NCBI RefSeq assembly: GCF_947500075.1
Contig: NZ_CANMQS010000003.1
Location: 124,001 to 188,000 of the forward strand
DNA length: 64,000 bases
Reading direction: 5' to 3'
Origin: an uncultured Sulfitobacter sp.
Lineage (GTDB): Bacteria; Pseudomonadota; Alphaproteobacteria; Rhodobacterales; Rhodobacteraceae
Below the pieces are notes generated by a model. It saw only the letters and a program-made list of their open reading frames with translations. It did not search any database and was not told the DNA's origin. Positions 42,643 to 51,132 of the stretch are shown one piece after another. Numbering within the stretch: position 1 is the stretch's first letter; every line of letters starts with the position of its first letter. The translations under genes and the position numbers were made by a program.

Positions 42643-44055
42643 ATGATGGACGGCAATTTCAATGAAAACGATCTCTCCCGCGTTGTCGAAGCAGACCGCG
42701 CGCACGTCTGGCACCACCTGAGCCAGCACAAGCAATACATGAACGATGACAAGGACGCCCAGGTCGATCCCCGCATCATCGTCGAAGGCAAGGGCCTGCG
42801 TGTCTGGGACCAGAAGGGCAAGGAACACATCGACGCCGTCGCCGGTGGCGTCTGGACCGTTAACGTGGGCTACGGCCGCGAACGCATCGCCAACGCTGTG
42901 CGCGACCAATTGGTCAAGCTGAACTTTTTCGGCGGCACCGCAGGCTCCATCCCCGGTTCGATCTTCTCCGAGATGCTGATCGACAAGATGCCCGGGATGT
43001 CCCGCGTCTATTATGCTTCCTCCGGATCTGAAGCGAACGAGAAGGGCTTCAAGATGGTCCGCCAGATCGCGCACAAGCGCTACGGCGGCAAGAAGAACAA
43101 GGTCCTCTACCGCGACCGCGATTACCACGGCGGCACCATCGCCACCATGGCAGCAGGTGGCCAGGATGAGCGCAACGTGCAATACGGCCCCTTCCCCGAA
43201 GGCTTCGTGCGCGTCCCCCATTGCCTTGAGTACCGCAAGCACGAGCAGGACGGCGCGCCGGACGAAAACTACGGCGTCTGGGCCGCCAACCAGATCGAGG
43301 AAGTGATCCTGCGCGAAGGCCCCGACACCATCGGATCGCTCTGCCTTGAGCCGGTGACGGCAGGCGGCGGCGTCATCACCCCGCCGACGGGCTATTGGGA
43401 GCGCATCCGCGAGATTTGCGATCAGTACGACATCCTGCTGCACATCGACGAAGTCGTCTGCGGCGTGGGGCGCACCGGCACGTGGTTCGGCTACCAGCAC
43501 TACGGCATCCAGCCCGACATCGTGACCATGGCCAAAGGCGTCGCCTCCGGCTATGCGGCGATCTCCTGCTGTGTGACGACCGAAAAGGTCTTCGACATGT
43601 TCAAGGACGACGCCTCCGACCACCTGAACTACTTCCGTGACATCTCCACCTTCGGGGGTTGCACGGCAGGGCCGGCGGCCGCGATCGAAAACATGCGCAT
43701 CATCGAGGAAGAAGACCTGCTGGCAAACACCGTCGCCATGGGCGACTACATGCTCGACCAGCTGGCCGCCCTTCAGGACAAACACGCCGTCATCGGGCAG
43801 GTCCGGGGCAAGGGCCTGTTCCTGGGTGCCGAACTGGTGACAGACCGCGCGACCAAGGAACCGGTCCACGAGAAAATCGTCGGTCAGGTCGTTGCCGACT
43901 GCATGAGCCAGGGCGTGATCATCGGGGCCACCAACCGCTCCGTACCCGGCAAGAACAACACGCTGTGCTTCTCGCCCGCGCTGATCGCCACCAAAGACGA
44001 CATCAATCAGATCGTCGCGGCGGTGGACGGGGCACTGGGGCGTGTGTTCGGTTAA
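42643..44055 (+). CDS. tpa: Taurine--pyruvate aminotransferase
   Basis: A 470-residue class III PLP aminotransferase. It starts 'MMDGNFNENDLSRVVEADRAHVWHHLSQHK', typical of Tpa. The PLP lysine is Lys298 in 'TMAKGVASGYA', with 'SSGSEANEKGFKM' and 'LLHIDEVVCGVGRTG' as cofactor-binding segments. It transfers the amino group of taurine to pyruvate, giving sulfoacetaldehyde (the Xsc substrate) and alanine. It is divergent from tauA and under likely TauR control. The start could be 42643 or the next ATG; AAAGG lies upstream. No alanine dehydrogenase is in the window. Confidence 0.95.
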   Translation: MMDGNFNENDLSRVVEADRAHVWHHLSQHKQYMNDDKDAQVDPRIIVEGKGLRVWDQKGKEHIDAVAGGVWTVNVGYGRERIANAVRDQLVKLNFFGGTAGSIPGSIFSEMLIDKMPGMSRVYYASSGSEANEKGFKMVRQIAHKRYGGKKNKVLYRDRDYHGGTIATMAAGGQDERNVQYGPFPEGFVRVPHCLEYRKHEQDGAPDENYGVWAANQIEEVILREGPDTIGSLCLEPVTAGGGVITPPTGYWERIREICDQYDILLHIDEVVCGVGRTGTWFGYQHYGIQPDIVTMAKGVASGYAAISCCVTTEKVFDMFKDDASDHLNYFRDISTFGGCTAGPAAAIENMRIIEEEDLLANTVAMGDYMLDQLAALQDKHAVIGQVRGKGLFLGAELVTDRATKEPVHEKIVGQVVADCMSQGVIIGATNRSVPGKNNTLCFSPALIATKDDINQIVAAVDGALGRVFG

Positions 44056-44077
44056 CACGCCGACACAAACCAATGAC

Positions 44078-44112
44078 AAAAAGGGGCGGGCCTGCGGGTC
44101 CGCCCTTTTTCG
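44078..44112. terminator. Bidirectional terminator after tpa
   Basis: An A5 run, a GC-rich stem (GGGCGG with CCGCCC) and a T5 run form a symmetrical terminator 22 bases after the tpa stop. Confidence 0.85.
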
Positions 44113-44179
44113 TTGTCCGCACGATCCAACAGAAGAAAACCGCTTTCGCTGATCTGGAAAAACTGGCATCCGAACAGAC

Positions 44180-44689
44180 ATGGTACTGCGCGCAGCACAT
44201 CTCTCGGACGCATCAAGCATCGCGGCCATATCTATCGAAGTGTGGATCGGCACATACCTCAAGAAGGGCGTCACCGCATTCTTCGCAGAGTATGCCCTGC
44301 AAGCGTTCACAGCCGAGAAGACCGCAACCACCATTGCCGACCCCGACCAGTTCATAATGGTCTCAGAAAACGCTGAGGGGATCGATGGCTTCATCCAGGT
44401 TTCCGCCAAAAGCCCCGCGCCCGTTGATGGCTGTTCTGATATGGAGATTGCCACGTTCTACGTACAGCCCCGCCATCATGGAAAGGGCATTGGGAAACGC
44501 CTCCTGTCTGCGGCGATTGACCATTGCCGTGAAGCTGGGGCTGCTTCTGTCTGGCTCACAACGAACGCAGAAAACGATCCCGCAATTGCGTTCTATCTTG
44601 CAAAGGGATTTGAGCACGTGGGCGAAACAGACTTTCGCATTGACGACAAAGGCTACCTGAACAACGTCTATCGGCTTGCGTTGCGCTGA
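44180..44689 (+). CDS. GNAT family N-acetyltransferase
   Basis: A 169-residue GNAT protein. 'FYVQPRHHGKGIGKRLLSAAIDHC' is motif A with the complete Q/R-x-x-G-x-G loop, and 'NDPAIAFYLAKGFEHVGE' is motif B. The N-terminal 'IEVWIGTYLKKGV' resembles acetyltransferases acting on amines. It lies 124 bp after tpa but beyond a strong terminator, so it is probably a separate unit. The 222 bp downstream show no gene. Confidence 0.85.
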   Translation: MVLRAAHLSDASSIAAISIEVWIGTYLKKGVTAFFAEYALQAFTAEKTATTIADPDQFIMVSENAEGIDGFIQVSAKSPAPVDGCSDMEIATFYVQPRHHGKGIGKRLLSAAIDHCREAGAASVWLTTNAENDPAIAFYLAKGFEHVGETDFRIDDKGYLNNVYRLALR

Positions 44690-44911
44690 GCTTCCGCATC
44701 CACCGCCCGCACTTCCACGCAAAGCGCCCCCCTCACACAAACGCCCCCGCACCTTGACACTTGGTCCGATTGCGCGTCCCCTGTTCCCGTCTTGCCCGAA
44801 CATGACACTTCACGCCCACTGCCATCGGCAAAGGGCCGCCTACGGCTGAAAACCATCGGAACAAACCACAGGCTCCGACGTTTTCACCCAAGACAAGAAG
44901 GGAAGACCACT

Positions 44912-45175
44912 ATGAAAAAGCTATTGATTGCCGTTCCACTGATTGCCGCCCTTGCCGCCTGCACTGAAGGCGGCCCAAATCAGAGCGCACTGACCGGTGC
45001 CGCTCTGGGTGCTGCTGCCGGTGCCGCTGTGTCGGGTGGCGACGACCGCGTTGCAGGAGCCCTGATCGGCGGGGCCGCGGGTGCCGCTGCGGGCAACTAC
45101 CTCGGGCGCACGCAGTCCGGCCAGTGTATCTATCAGAATTCAGCTGGACAGCGCTATCGCGCCGCCTGCCCCTGA
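44912..45175 (+). CDS. Small glycine-zipper lipoprotein
   Basis: An 87-residue outer-membrane-type lipoprotein. A short signal ends in the lipobox L-A-A-C (Cys18). The mature part is almost entirely a Gly/Ala-rich zipper ('GAALGAAAGAAVSGG', 'GALIGGAAGAAAGNYLG') of the YMGG/17-kDa-antigen type, with a C-terminal Cys pair ('GQCIYQNSAGQRYRAACP'). It probably inserts in or stabilises the envelope. AAGGGAAG precedes ATG 44912; the open frame extends 40 codons upstream without a start signal. Confidence 0.87.
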   Translation: MKKLLIAVPLIAALAACTEGGPNQSALTGAALGAAAGAAVSGGDDRVAGALIGGAAGAAAGNYLGRTQSGQCIYQNSAGQRYRAACP

Positions 45176-45194
45176 TCGGGACATGACAAGATGG

Positions 45195-45219
45195 AAAGGC
45201 CCCCGGACGGGGGCCTTTT
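45195..45219. terminator. Bidirectional terminator between lipoprotein and GNAT genes
   Basis: AAAGGCCCCC (45195-45204) pairs perfectly with GGGGGCCTTT (45209-45218) around a GGAC loop. With A/T ends it serves both convergent genes. Confidence 0.88.
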
Positions 45220-45222
45220 CCG

Positions 45223-46053
45223 TTACAGCTCCATGGCAAGCTCATGTTGTCCTGCGATGTCCTGCGCACCACAGGCGCGCATGAACGCCCGAAACCCGGC
45301 ATCCTCCTGCGCGATGTTGATGAACCGCAATGGCCTGCCCGACAGTTCTGACTGCATCCCGCTCAACAGCGCCCGCCCCACGCCCTGCCGCCGCAGATCC
45401 TTGCGCACCGCCACCTGATAGAACGTCGCCGTTGCCGGGTTCGCAGCGCCATAGCCCGCCAATCCCGCGTCATCAAAGAACGCCAGACACAGCACATCCT
45501 CGGCAATCGCCGCGAGCGACGGATCATCGTTCTGCCAGGAGGGCCGCCAATCGCGCAGCGCAGGCACCTGCGCCGCAATGCGGGACCACGGCACACCCTC
45601 CACCGCTGCCGCGCCCGCCTCCACAGCATCGCTCAACACGTAACAATCCAGTTCCCGTGCAACCGTCATGCCCAGCGACCGGTACAACCCCGCTGCTGTC
45701 TCGTTTGTGCGCAGGACCTCGGTCTGAAACCCGGTCACCCCCTGCGCCCGCAGGCCCTCCAGACAGGATACCGCCATGGCCCGCGCCATCCCACGGGACC
45801 GAAACGGTGGCCGTGTGCCGCTTGAAATCAGATAGCCAAAAGTGTCCCGGATCGACACCAGCCAGATCGCTGCGATCTCCCCGTCAATCACGGCAATGCG
45901 GGAGGCTGCCCTGTCCAGCCCCCGCTGCTGCATCATGAAGGCAAACGTCGCCTCATCCAGTTGCATCGGGATGGCATAATCCGAAAACGCATCGGCCATG
46001 GCGGAGGACAAAGCGGCGTTTGTGGCCTCCTGTGCAGTGGTGATTTCAAACAT
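45223..46053 (-). CDS. Tandem-domain GNAT acetyltransferase
   Basis: A 276-residue protein that appears to hold two GNAT domains. The first covers about 1-140 ('ISSGTRPPFRSRGMARAMAVSCLEGL' is its motif A and 'NETAAGLYRSLGMTVARE' its motif B). The second covers about 190-276 ('VRKDLRRQGVGRALLSGMQSEL', then 'FINIAQEDAGFRAFMRACG'). The substrate is unknown. AAGGAGA precedes ATG 46053. The frame continues 17 codons upstream without a site. Confidence 0.87.
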   Translation of the reverse strand: MFEITTAQEATNAALSSAMADAFSDYAIPMQLDEATFAFMMQQRGLDRAASRIAVIDGEIAAIWLVSIRDTFGYLISSGTRPPFRSRGMARAMAVSCLEGLRAQGVTGFQTEVLRTNETAAGLYRSLGMTVARELDCYVLSDAVEAGAAAVEGVPWSRIAAQVPALRDWRPSWQNDDPSLAAIAEDVLCLAFFDDAGLAGYGAANPATATFYQVAVRKDLRRQGVGRALLSGMQSELSGRPLRFINIAQEDAGFRAFMRACGAQDIAGQHELAMEL

Positions 46054-46131
46054 CGGCGTCTCCTTATGTGCCGCTGGAACTGCGCGCACCTGCCTGTGTT
46101 TCAAACCGGCCCGTTCAAGGCAAGGCCGCGC

Positions 46132-46500
46132 TTACCCGCCTTCGCGGTCACGGCGGCGTTGCTCAATCCGTTCGATCAGGTCCAGAGCCTCGATGCGGAT
46201 CCGGGGCAACGGGTTGTCATTCGGATAGCCATGGATCTGGCCCGCCAGCAGCGCATGATAATAGACCCGCAGCACCTTGTTGATCCGGGTGGAATACCCC
46301 GGCCCCATTTTCCTGAACCATTTCACCAGATCGGCATCCAGCCGCAGGGTCACGCGTGTGGTTGCCGGTCTGACCGGGTCGTCATAGTCCAACCCCTGCC
46401 ACCCTTCCGGCAGACTTTGATCGATCCACTTGTCTTCAATTTCCTGTTGCAGCCGTTCCAGTTCGACCATCATACGGGTCTGAGCCTCTTTCTGGCGCAT
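46132..46500 (-). CDS. BrnA antitoxin family protein without a BrnT partner
   Basis: A 122-residue protein. The segment 'TRVTLRLDADLVKWFRKMGPGYSTRINKVLRVYYHA' in parts is the BrnA-type ribbon-helix-helix/DUF4415 DNA-binding domain. A coiled N-terminal region ('RMMVELERLQQEIEDKW') replaces the toxin-contacting part. No BrnT toxin gene lies on either side, so it is an orphan antitoxin or a plain transcription factor. AAGGAGG, a perfect ribosome site, precedes the ATG. Confidence 0.8.
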   Translation of the reverse strand: MRQKEAQTRMMVELERLQQEIEDKWIDQSLPEGWQGLDYDDPVRPATTRVTLRLDADLVKWFRKMGPGYSTRINKVLRVYYHALLAGQIHGYPNDNPLPRIRIEALDLIERIEQRRRDREGG

Positions 46501-46571
46501 CTCAGCCTCCTTTATTGCGAGAACGTTAAGAGTGCTCCAAAGGGGTTAACATCCTGAAATGGCACCGTGCG

Positions 46572-46591
46572 GTGTACAGGGTGTGTACAGG
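46572..46591. promoter_or_regulatory. Direct repeat GTGTACAGG x2 upstream of the BrnA-like gene
   Basis: GTGTACAGG at 46572-46580 and again at 46583-46591 gives an 11 bp period, one helical turn. It lies 72 bp upstream of the BrnA-like start and 166 bp upstream of tauR. It is a plausible operator for the BrnA-like ribbon-helix-helix protein. Confidence 0.4.
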
Positions 46592-46714
46592 CTGTGCCAT
46601 TTCGGTTTTGGGAAACTGCGCATTTTTGATACCGGCGGTCTCATTTTTGTTTACATCTTGCCGAATCTCGGGCATGTTAATCTTGTTGGAAATCGCCATT
46701 TCAGCATTCTATAA

Positions 46715-46745
46715 ATCCAGTTTGATATCCACCTAAGTCCAGTAT
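46715..46745. promoter_or_regulatory. Putative TauR direct repeats in front of tauR
   Basis: ATCCAGTTT (46715-46723) and GTCCAGTAT (46737-46745) are direct repeats 22 bp apart; on the minus strand they read AAACTGGAT and ATACTGGAC. They match the sites between tauA and tpa. The second copy lies 12 bp before the tauR start codon, which suits autorepression. Confidence 0.6.
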
Positions 46746-46756
46746 ATGGAGTAGGG

Positions 46757-48220
46757 ATGGCCCTTCCTGTCGAAACCTTCTTCCTCCATCCGGAGGCGCA
46801 GGGCACCCTGCAACAGCAGATCCAGCAGATGATTGCCCAGGGCATTCTGTCCGGGCGGTTCCAGCAGGGGGAGAAACTTCCCTCCACCCGCAAACTCGCG
46901 ATGCACCTCGGCGTCAGCCGGATCACGGTGACCATCGCCTATACCGAATTGCTGGCCAATGATTACCTGATCTCCAAGGGCCGCTCGGGCTATTACGTCT
47001 CCGAAAATGCACCCGCGCCGCCCAGCTTTACCCCCGCGCATGAGGAACAGGATTGTGTCGATTGGAACCGCGCCATCGGGCAGCGCTTCAGTGGCGGCGC
47101 GGCGTTTCACAAGCCGCATGACTGGGCGCGTTTTCGCTATCCGTTTATCTATGGTCAGGCAGATCAGACGCTCTTTGATCACGCCAACTGGCGGCTTTGC
47201 GCGCTACAGGCATTGGGGCAGCGGGACTTTACCGCGCTGACCACCGATTACTTCGATCAGGACGATCCGCAGCTGGTGGAATTCATCGCGCGGCACACGC
47301 TGCCGCGCCGTGGCATCTCCGCCCGGCCAGAGCAGATCCTGATCACACTGGGCGCGCAGAATGCGCTGTGGCTGACCACGCAGGTGCTGCTGACCCAACG
47401 CCGGAGTGCCGCCTTGGAAGACCCCTGCTATCCTGCGCTGCGTGACATTCTTTCGCAGTCGCGGTGTCACGTAACCCCTGTGCGCGTTGACGCGGACGGC
47501 CTGCCACCCGAAGCGATCCCCCCCGGCACCGACGTGGTCTTCACCACGCCCAGCCATCAGTGCCCGACCAATGCCACCATGCCCATGAACCGCCGCCGCG
47601 CCCTGCTGGACCGCGCGCGGGAGATGGATATGCTGATCGTCGAAGACGATTACGAGTTCGAGATGTCGTTCCTCAAATCGCCCTCGCCCGCGCTCAAGTC
47701 TCTCGATGCAGAGGGGCGGGTGATCTATGTGGGCAGCTTCTCCAAATCGCTCTTCCCCGGCCTGCGGTTGGGGTATCTGGTCGGCTCCGAACCTTTCATT
47801 CGGGAGGCCCGCGCGCTGCGCGCCTCCGTCCTGCGCCATCCGCCCGGTCACATCCAGCGCACGGCGGCGTATTTTCTGTCCCTTGGCCATTATGACGCCC
47901 TGATCCGCCGCATGGGCACCGCCTTGCAGGACCGTCGCGAGGTGATGGAGGCCGCGCTGGCGGACCACGCGCTGACCGTGTCCGGACGCGGCACTTTCGG
48001 CGGTTCGTCCTTCTGGATGCGCGCGCCCGCGTCCGTGGACACCGACGATCTGGCCCGCCGCTTGCAAAGCCGCGGCGTGCTCATCGAACCCGGCCGCGCG
48101 TTCTTCGCCGATGACGCGCGGGCCGCAAATTACTACCGCCTCGCCTATTCCTCCATTCCCACCAGCCGCATCGCCGACGGCGTGGGCCTGATCGCCGACG
48201 AACTCGCGGTTGCCGCATGA
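46757..48220 (+). CDS. tauR: TauR, MocR-type (GntR/aminotransferase) regulator of taurine genes
   Basis: A 487-residue chimeric regulator. A GntR winged helix (about 14-80, 'GRFQQGEKLPSTRKLAMHLGVSRITVTIAYTEL' in parts) is joined to a fold-type-I aminotransferase domain whose PLP-binding lysine is Lys330 in 'VGSFSKSLFPGLRLGYLVG'. TauR of Rhodobacter activates taurine-transaminase genes with PLP and taurine. It sits upstream of and in line with xsc-pta, and direct repeats of the same type lie before it and between tauA and tpa. Confidence 0.92.
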   Translation: MALPVETFFLHPEAQGTLQQQIQQMIAQGILSGRFQQGEKLPSTRKLAMHLGVSRITVTIAYTELLANDYLISKGRSGYYVSENAPAPPSFTPAHEEQDCVDWNRAIGQRFSGGAAFHKPHDWARFRYPFIYGQADQTLFDHANWRLCALQALGQRDFTALTTDYFDQDDPQLVEFIARHTLPRRGISARPEQILITLGAQNALWLTTQVLLTQRRSAALEDPCYPALRDILSQSRCHVTPVRVDADGLPPEAIPPGTDVVFTTPSHQCPTNATMPMNRRRALLDRAREMDMLIVEDDYEFEMSFLKSPSPALKSLDAEGRVIYVGSFSKSLFPGLRLGYLVGSEPFIREARALRASVLRHPPGHIQRTAAYFLSLGHYDALIRRMGTALQDRREVMEAALADHALTVSGRGTFGGSSFWMRAPASVDTDDLARRLQSRGVLIEPGRAFFADDARAANYYRLAYSSIPTSRIADGVGLIADELAVAA

Positions 48221-48313
48221 CTGGCACTAAGCGGTTTTCCCTTTTGGCCCTAACCCTACCCGAATTCACCCCCTAGGTTCCGCGCAACGCACGCTAGATT
48301 CGCAAATTCTTCA

Positions 48314-48325
48314 CCTATTCAAGGA
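48314..48325 (+). promoter_or_regulatory. Leader motif CCTATTCAAGGA before xsc
   Basis: The same 12-mer as before mcl1 (19049-19060), containing the AAGGA ribosome site of xsc. The 114 bp tauR-xsc gap shows no obvious TauR repeat. Confidence 0.45.
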
Positions 48326-48334
48326 TACCCTGCT

Positions 48335-50116
48335 ATGAAAATGACGACCGAAGAGGCCTTTGTAAAAGTCCTGCAGATGCACGGCATCGACAACGCCTTC
48401 GGGATCATCGGTTCTGCCATGATGCCGATCTCTGACTTGTTCCCGCAGGCAGGGATCAAATTCTGGGACTGCGCGCATGAGACGTCCGGCGGCATGATCG
48501 CGGACGGCTACACCCGTGCGACAGGCAAGATGTCCATGGCCATCGCGCAAAACGGTCCCGGCATCACCAACTTCGTGACGCCGATCAAGACGGCGTACTG
48601 GAACCACACCCCGCTGCTGCTGGTCACACCGCAGGCGGCAAACAAGACCATCGGTCAGGGTGGTTTCCAGGAAATCGAACAGATGAAACTGTTCGAAGAC
48701 ATGGTCTGCTATCAGGAAGAGGTCCGCGATCCTTCGCGCATGGCCGAAGTCCTCAACCGCGTGATCGAAAAAGCGCACCGTGGCTCCGCGCCCGCACAGA
48801 TCAACATCCCACGTGACTACTGGACGCAGGTCATCGACATCGAGCTGCCGCAGATCATCCGGCTGGAGCGCCCGCAGGGGGGTGAACAGGCCGTCAAAGG
48901 CGCAGCCAAGCTGCTGTCTGAAGCGGAATTCCCCGTCATCCTGAACGGTGCTGGCGTGGTTCTGTCCGGCGCCATCGACGCCTCCGCCAAGCTGGCCGAA
49001 GCGCTGGATGCGCCTGTTGCATGTAACTACCAGCACAACGATGCGTTCCCCGGCTCCCATCCGCTGGGCGTTGGTCCGCTGGGCTACAACGGCTCCAAAG
49101 CCGCGATGGAGATCATCCAGAAAGCCGACGTTGTTCTGGCTCTCGGCAACCGTCTGAACCCCTTCTCGACCCTGCCCGGCTATGGCATCAACTACTGGCC
49201 AACAGATGCGAAGATCATTCAGGTCGACATCAACTCCGACCGTATCGGCCTGACCAAGAAAGTTGACGTGGCCATTCAAGGCGATGCCAAGCGCGTGGCA
49301 GAGCAGCTGCTTGAGAACTTGGGCGCAGGTGCTGGCGACAAGGGCCGTCAGGAGCGTAAAGACCTGATCGCGCTGACGAAATCCCGCTGGGCGCAAGAGC
49401 TGTCCTCCATGGATCACGAGGACGATACGGACGAGGGCATCGACTGGAACGAGCGGGCGCGCAAAGCCAAGCCCGATCACATGGCGCCGCGTCAGGCATG
49501 GCGTGCAATCATGTCCGCGCTGCCAAAGGACGCGATCATTTCGTCCGACATCGGCAACAACTGCGCCATCGGCAACGCCTACCCGTCATTCGACAAGGGC
49601 CGCAAATACCTCGCGCCGGGTCTCTTTGGTCCCTGCGGTTACGGCCTGCCTGCGATCCTCGGTGCCAAGATCGGTTGCCCCGATGTGCCTGTGGTTGGCT
49701 TTGCCGGTGACGGCGCCTTCGGCATCTCCATGAACGAGATGACAGCCTGTGGCCGGGGTGACTGGCCTGCGATCACCATGATCATCTTCCGCAACTACCA
49801 GTGGGGCGCTGAGAAGCGGAACACCACGCTGTGGTTCGAAGACAACTTTGTCGGTACCGAATTGAACGAAGGGGTGAACTATGCGGAAATCGCCAAGGGC
49901 TGCGGCCTGAAAGGTGTGCAGTGCATGGGCATGGAAGAGCTGACAGCCGCACTCGACACTGCCGTCAAAGAGCAGATGAATGATGGCGTGACCACCTTCA
50001 TCGAAGTGGTGCTGAACCAAGAGTTGGGTGAACCTTTCCGTCGCGACGCGATGAAAAAGCCCGTCTCTGTGGCTGGCATCAACCGCGACGACATGCGCGA
50101 GCAGATAACAGCCTAA
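48335..50116 (+). CDS. xsc: Sulfoacetaldehyde acetyltransferase
   Basis: A 593-residue thiamine-diphosphate enzyme. It converts sulfoacetaldehyde and phosphate to acetyl phosphate and sulfite. The cofactor-activating Glu is in 'CAHETSGGMIADGY'. The ThDP motif starts with G-D-G at 458-460 ('GDGAFGISMNEMTACGRGDW') and ends with 'IIFRNYQWGAEK'. Length and sequence match Xsc rather than acetolactate synthase, and pta follows immediately, 20 bp downstream. Confidence 0.97.
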   Translation: MKMTTEEAFVKVLQMHGIDNAFGIIGSAMMPISDLFPQAGIKFWDCAHETSGGMIADGYTRATGKMSMAIAQNGPGITNFVTPIKTAYWNHTPLLLVTPQAANKTIGQGGFQEIEQMKLFEDMVCYQEEVRDPSRMAEVLNRVIEKAHRGSAPAQINIPRDYWTQVIDIELPQIIRLERPQGGEQAVKGAAKLLSEAEFPVILNGAGVVLSGAIDASAKLAEALDAPVACNYQHNDAFPGSHPLGVGPLGYNGSKAAMEIIQKADVVLALGNRLNPFSTLPGYGINYWPTDAKIIQVDINSDRIGLTKKVDVAIQGDAKRVAEQLLENLGAGAGDKGRQERKDLIALTKSRWAQELSSMDHEDDTDEGIDWNERARKAKPDHMAPRQAWRAIMSALPKDAIISSDIGNNCAIGNAYPSFDKGRKYLAPGLFGPCGYGLPAILGAKIGCPDVPVVGFAGDGAFGISMNEMTACGRGDWPAITMIIFRNYQWGAEKRNTTLWFEDNFVGTELNEGVNYAEIAKGCGLKGVQCMGMEELTAALDTAVKEQMNDGVTTFIEVVLNQELGEPFRRDAMKKPVSVAGINRDDMREQITA

Positions 50117-50136
50117 GTAAGAGGAGCAGGCCGATC

Positions 50137-51132
50137 ATGCTGCAAGAGTTACGCACCCGCGCAGCGGCCCGGCCTGCCCATATCGTGATGAGCGAAGGCC
50201 ACGATCCCAGGATCGTGGCCGGCGCTCTCGACGCCGTGACAGCAGGGTTTGCCCAAGTCACGCTTGTCGGCCCCCATGCCGACGTCACTGCGCAACTGGT
50301 TGAAGCCGGTGCCGCAGAGACCCCCCGGATTTCAATTCAGGACCCCGCCTCCTCTGCCTTGACCGCAGCGTTTGCCGACGCGTTCTATGACTTGCGCAAG
50401 CACAAGGGCATGAGCGTTGAGGGTGCCGCCTCCGCCGTGCTGAACCCGCTTGTCTTTGCCGCCATGATGGTCCGGCAGGGCCATGCCGATGGCACTGTGG
50501 GCGGTGCAGTGGCCACCACGTCCGACACCGTGCGCGCCGCGCTGCAGGTGATTGGCAAAGCCAAGGACGCACCGATTGTCTCCAGCTTTTTTCTGATGGC
50601 GCTGCCCGCGGATCACCCCTCCGGCCGCAGCGCCATGGTGTTTGGCGACTGCGGTCTGGTCATTGATCCCGACGCGGATGAACTGGCCGCCATCGCTGTC
50701 GCATCGGCGGCATCCTACACGCAGCTGACAGGGGACGCGGCCAAGGTTGCGATGCTGTCGTTCTCCACCATGGGCAGCGCCAAACATGCTGCGGTCACAA
50801 AGGTGAGCGATGCGGTTGCGCTGCTGAAAGCCAACCATCCGACCCTTGATGCGGATGGCGAATTGCAGTTCGATGCCGCTTTCGTGCCCTCTGTCGGGGC
50901 TTCCAAGGCGTCGGGTTCAACCGTCGCAGGCCATGCCAATGTGATGATCTTTCCCAACCTTGATGCAGGCAACATCGGCTACAAGATCGCGCAGCGCATC
51001 GGCGGCTGTGACGCGATTGGCCCTGTTCTGCAAGGCCTTGCCAAACCAGCCAACGATCTGTCGCGCGGCTGCACCGCGCAGGATGTCACGAACATGATCG
51101 CTGTCACTGTGCTTCAGGCCGGAGATGGCTGA
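50137..51132 (+). CDS. pta: Phosphate acetyltransferase
   Basis: A 331-residue short-form Pta that turns acetyl phosphate from Xsc into acetyl-CoA. 'SAVLNPLVFAAMMVRQGHADGTVGGAVATTSDTVRAALQVIG' in parts and 'ANVMIFPNLDAGNIGYKIAQR' are the family signatures. AGGAG precedes the ATG. It overlaps the exporter gene start by 8 bp, so xsc, pta and the exporter should be one transcript. Confidence 0.95.
   Translation: MLQELRTRAAARPAHIVMSEGHDPRIVAGALDAVTAGFAQVTLVGPHADVTAQLVEAGAAETPRISIQDPASSALTAAFADAFYDLRKHKGMSVEGAASAVLNPLVFAAMMVRQGHADGTVGGAVATTSDTVRAALQVIGKAKDAPIVSSFFLMALPADHPSGRSAMVFGDCGLVIDPDADELAAIAVASAASYTQLTGDAAKVAMLSFSTMGSAKHAAVTKVSDAVALLKANHPTLDADGELQFDAAFVPSVGASKASGSTVAGHANVMIFPNLDAGNIGYKIAQRIGGCDAIGPVLQGLAKPANDLSRGCTAQDVTNMIAVTVLQAGDG

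Noticed and set aside
42616-44454. 612-codon minus-strand open frame covering tpa
   Set aside because: Very long but antisense to a clear taurine-pyruvate aminotransferase; no domain and no ribosome site. It reflects codon bias.
46132-46756. Complete BrnT-BrnA toxin-antitoxin system
   Set aside because: Only a BrnA-like gene is present; the flanking 256 bp upstream has no BrnT frame and the gene on the other side is an acetyltransferase.
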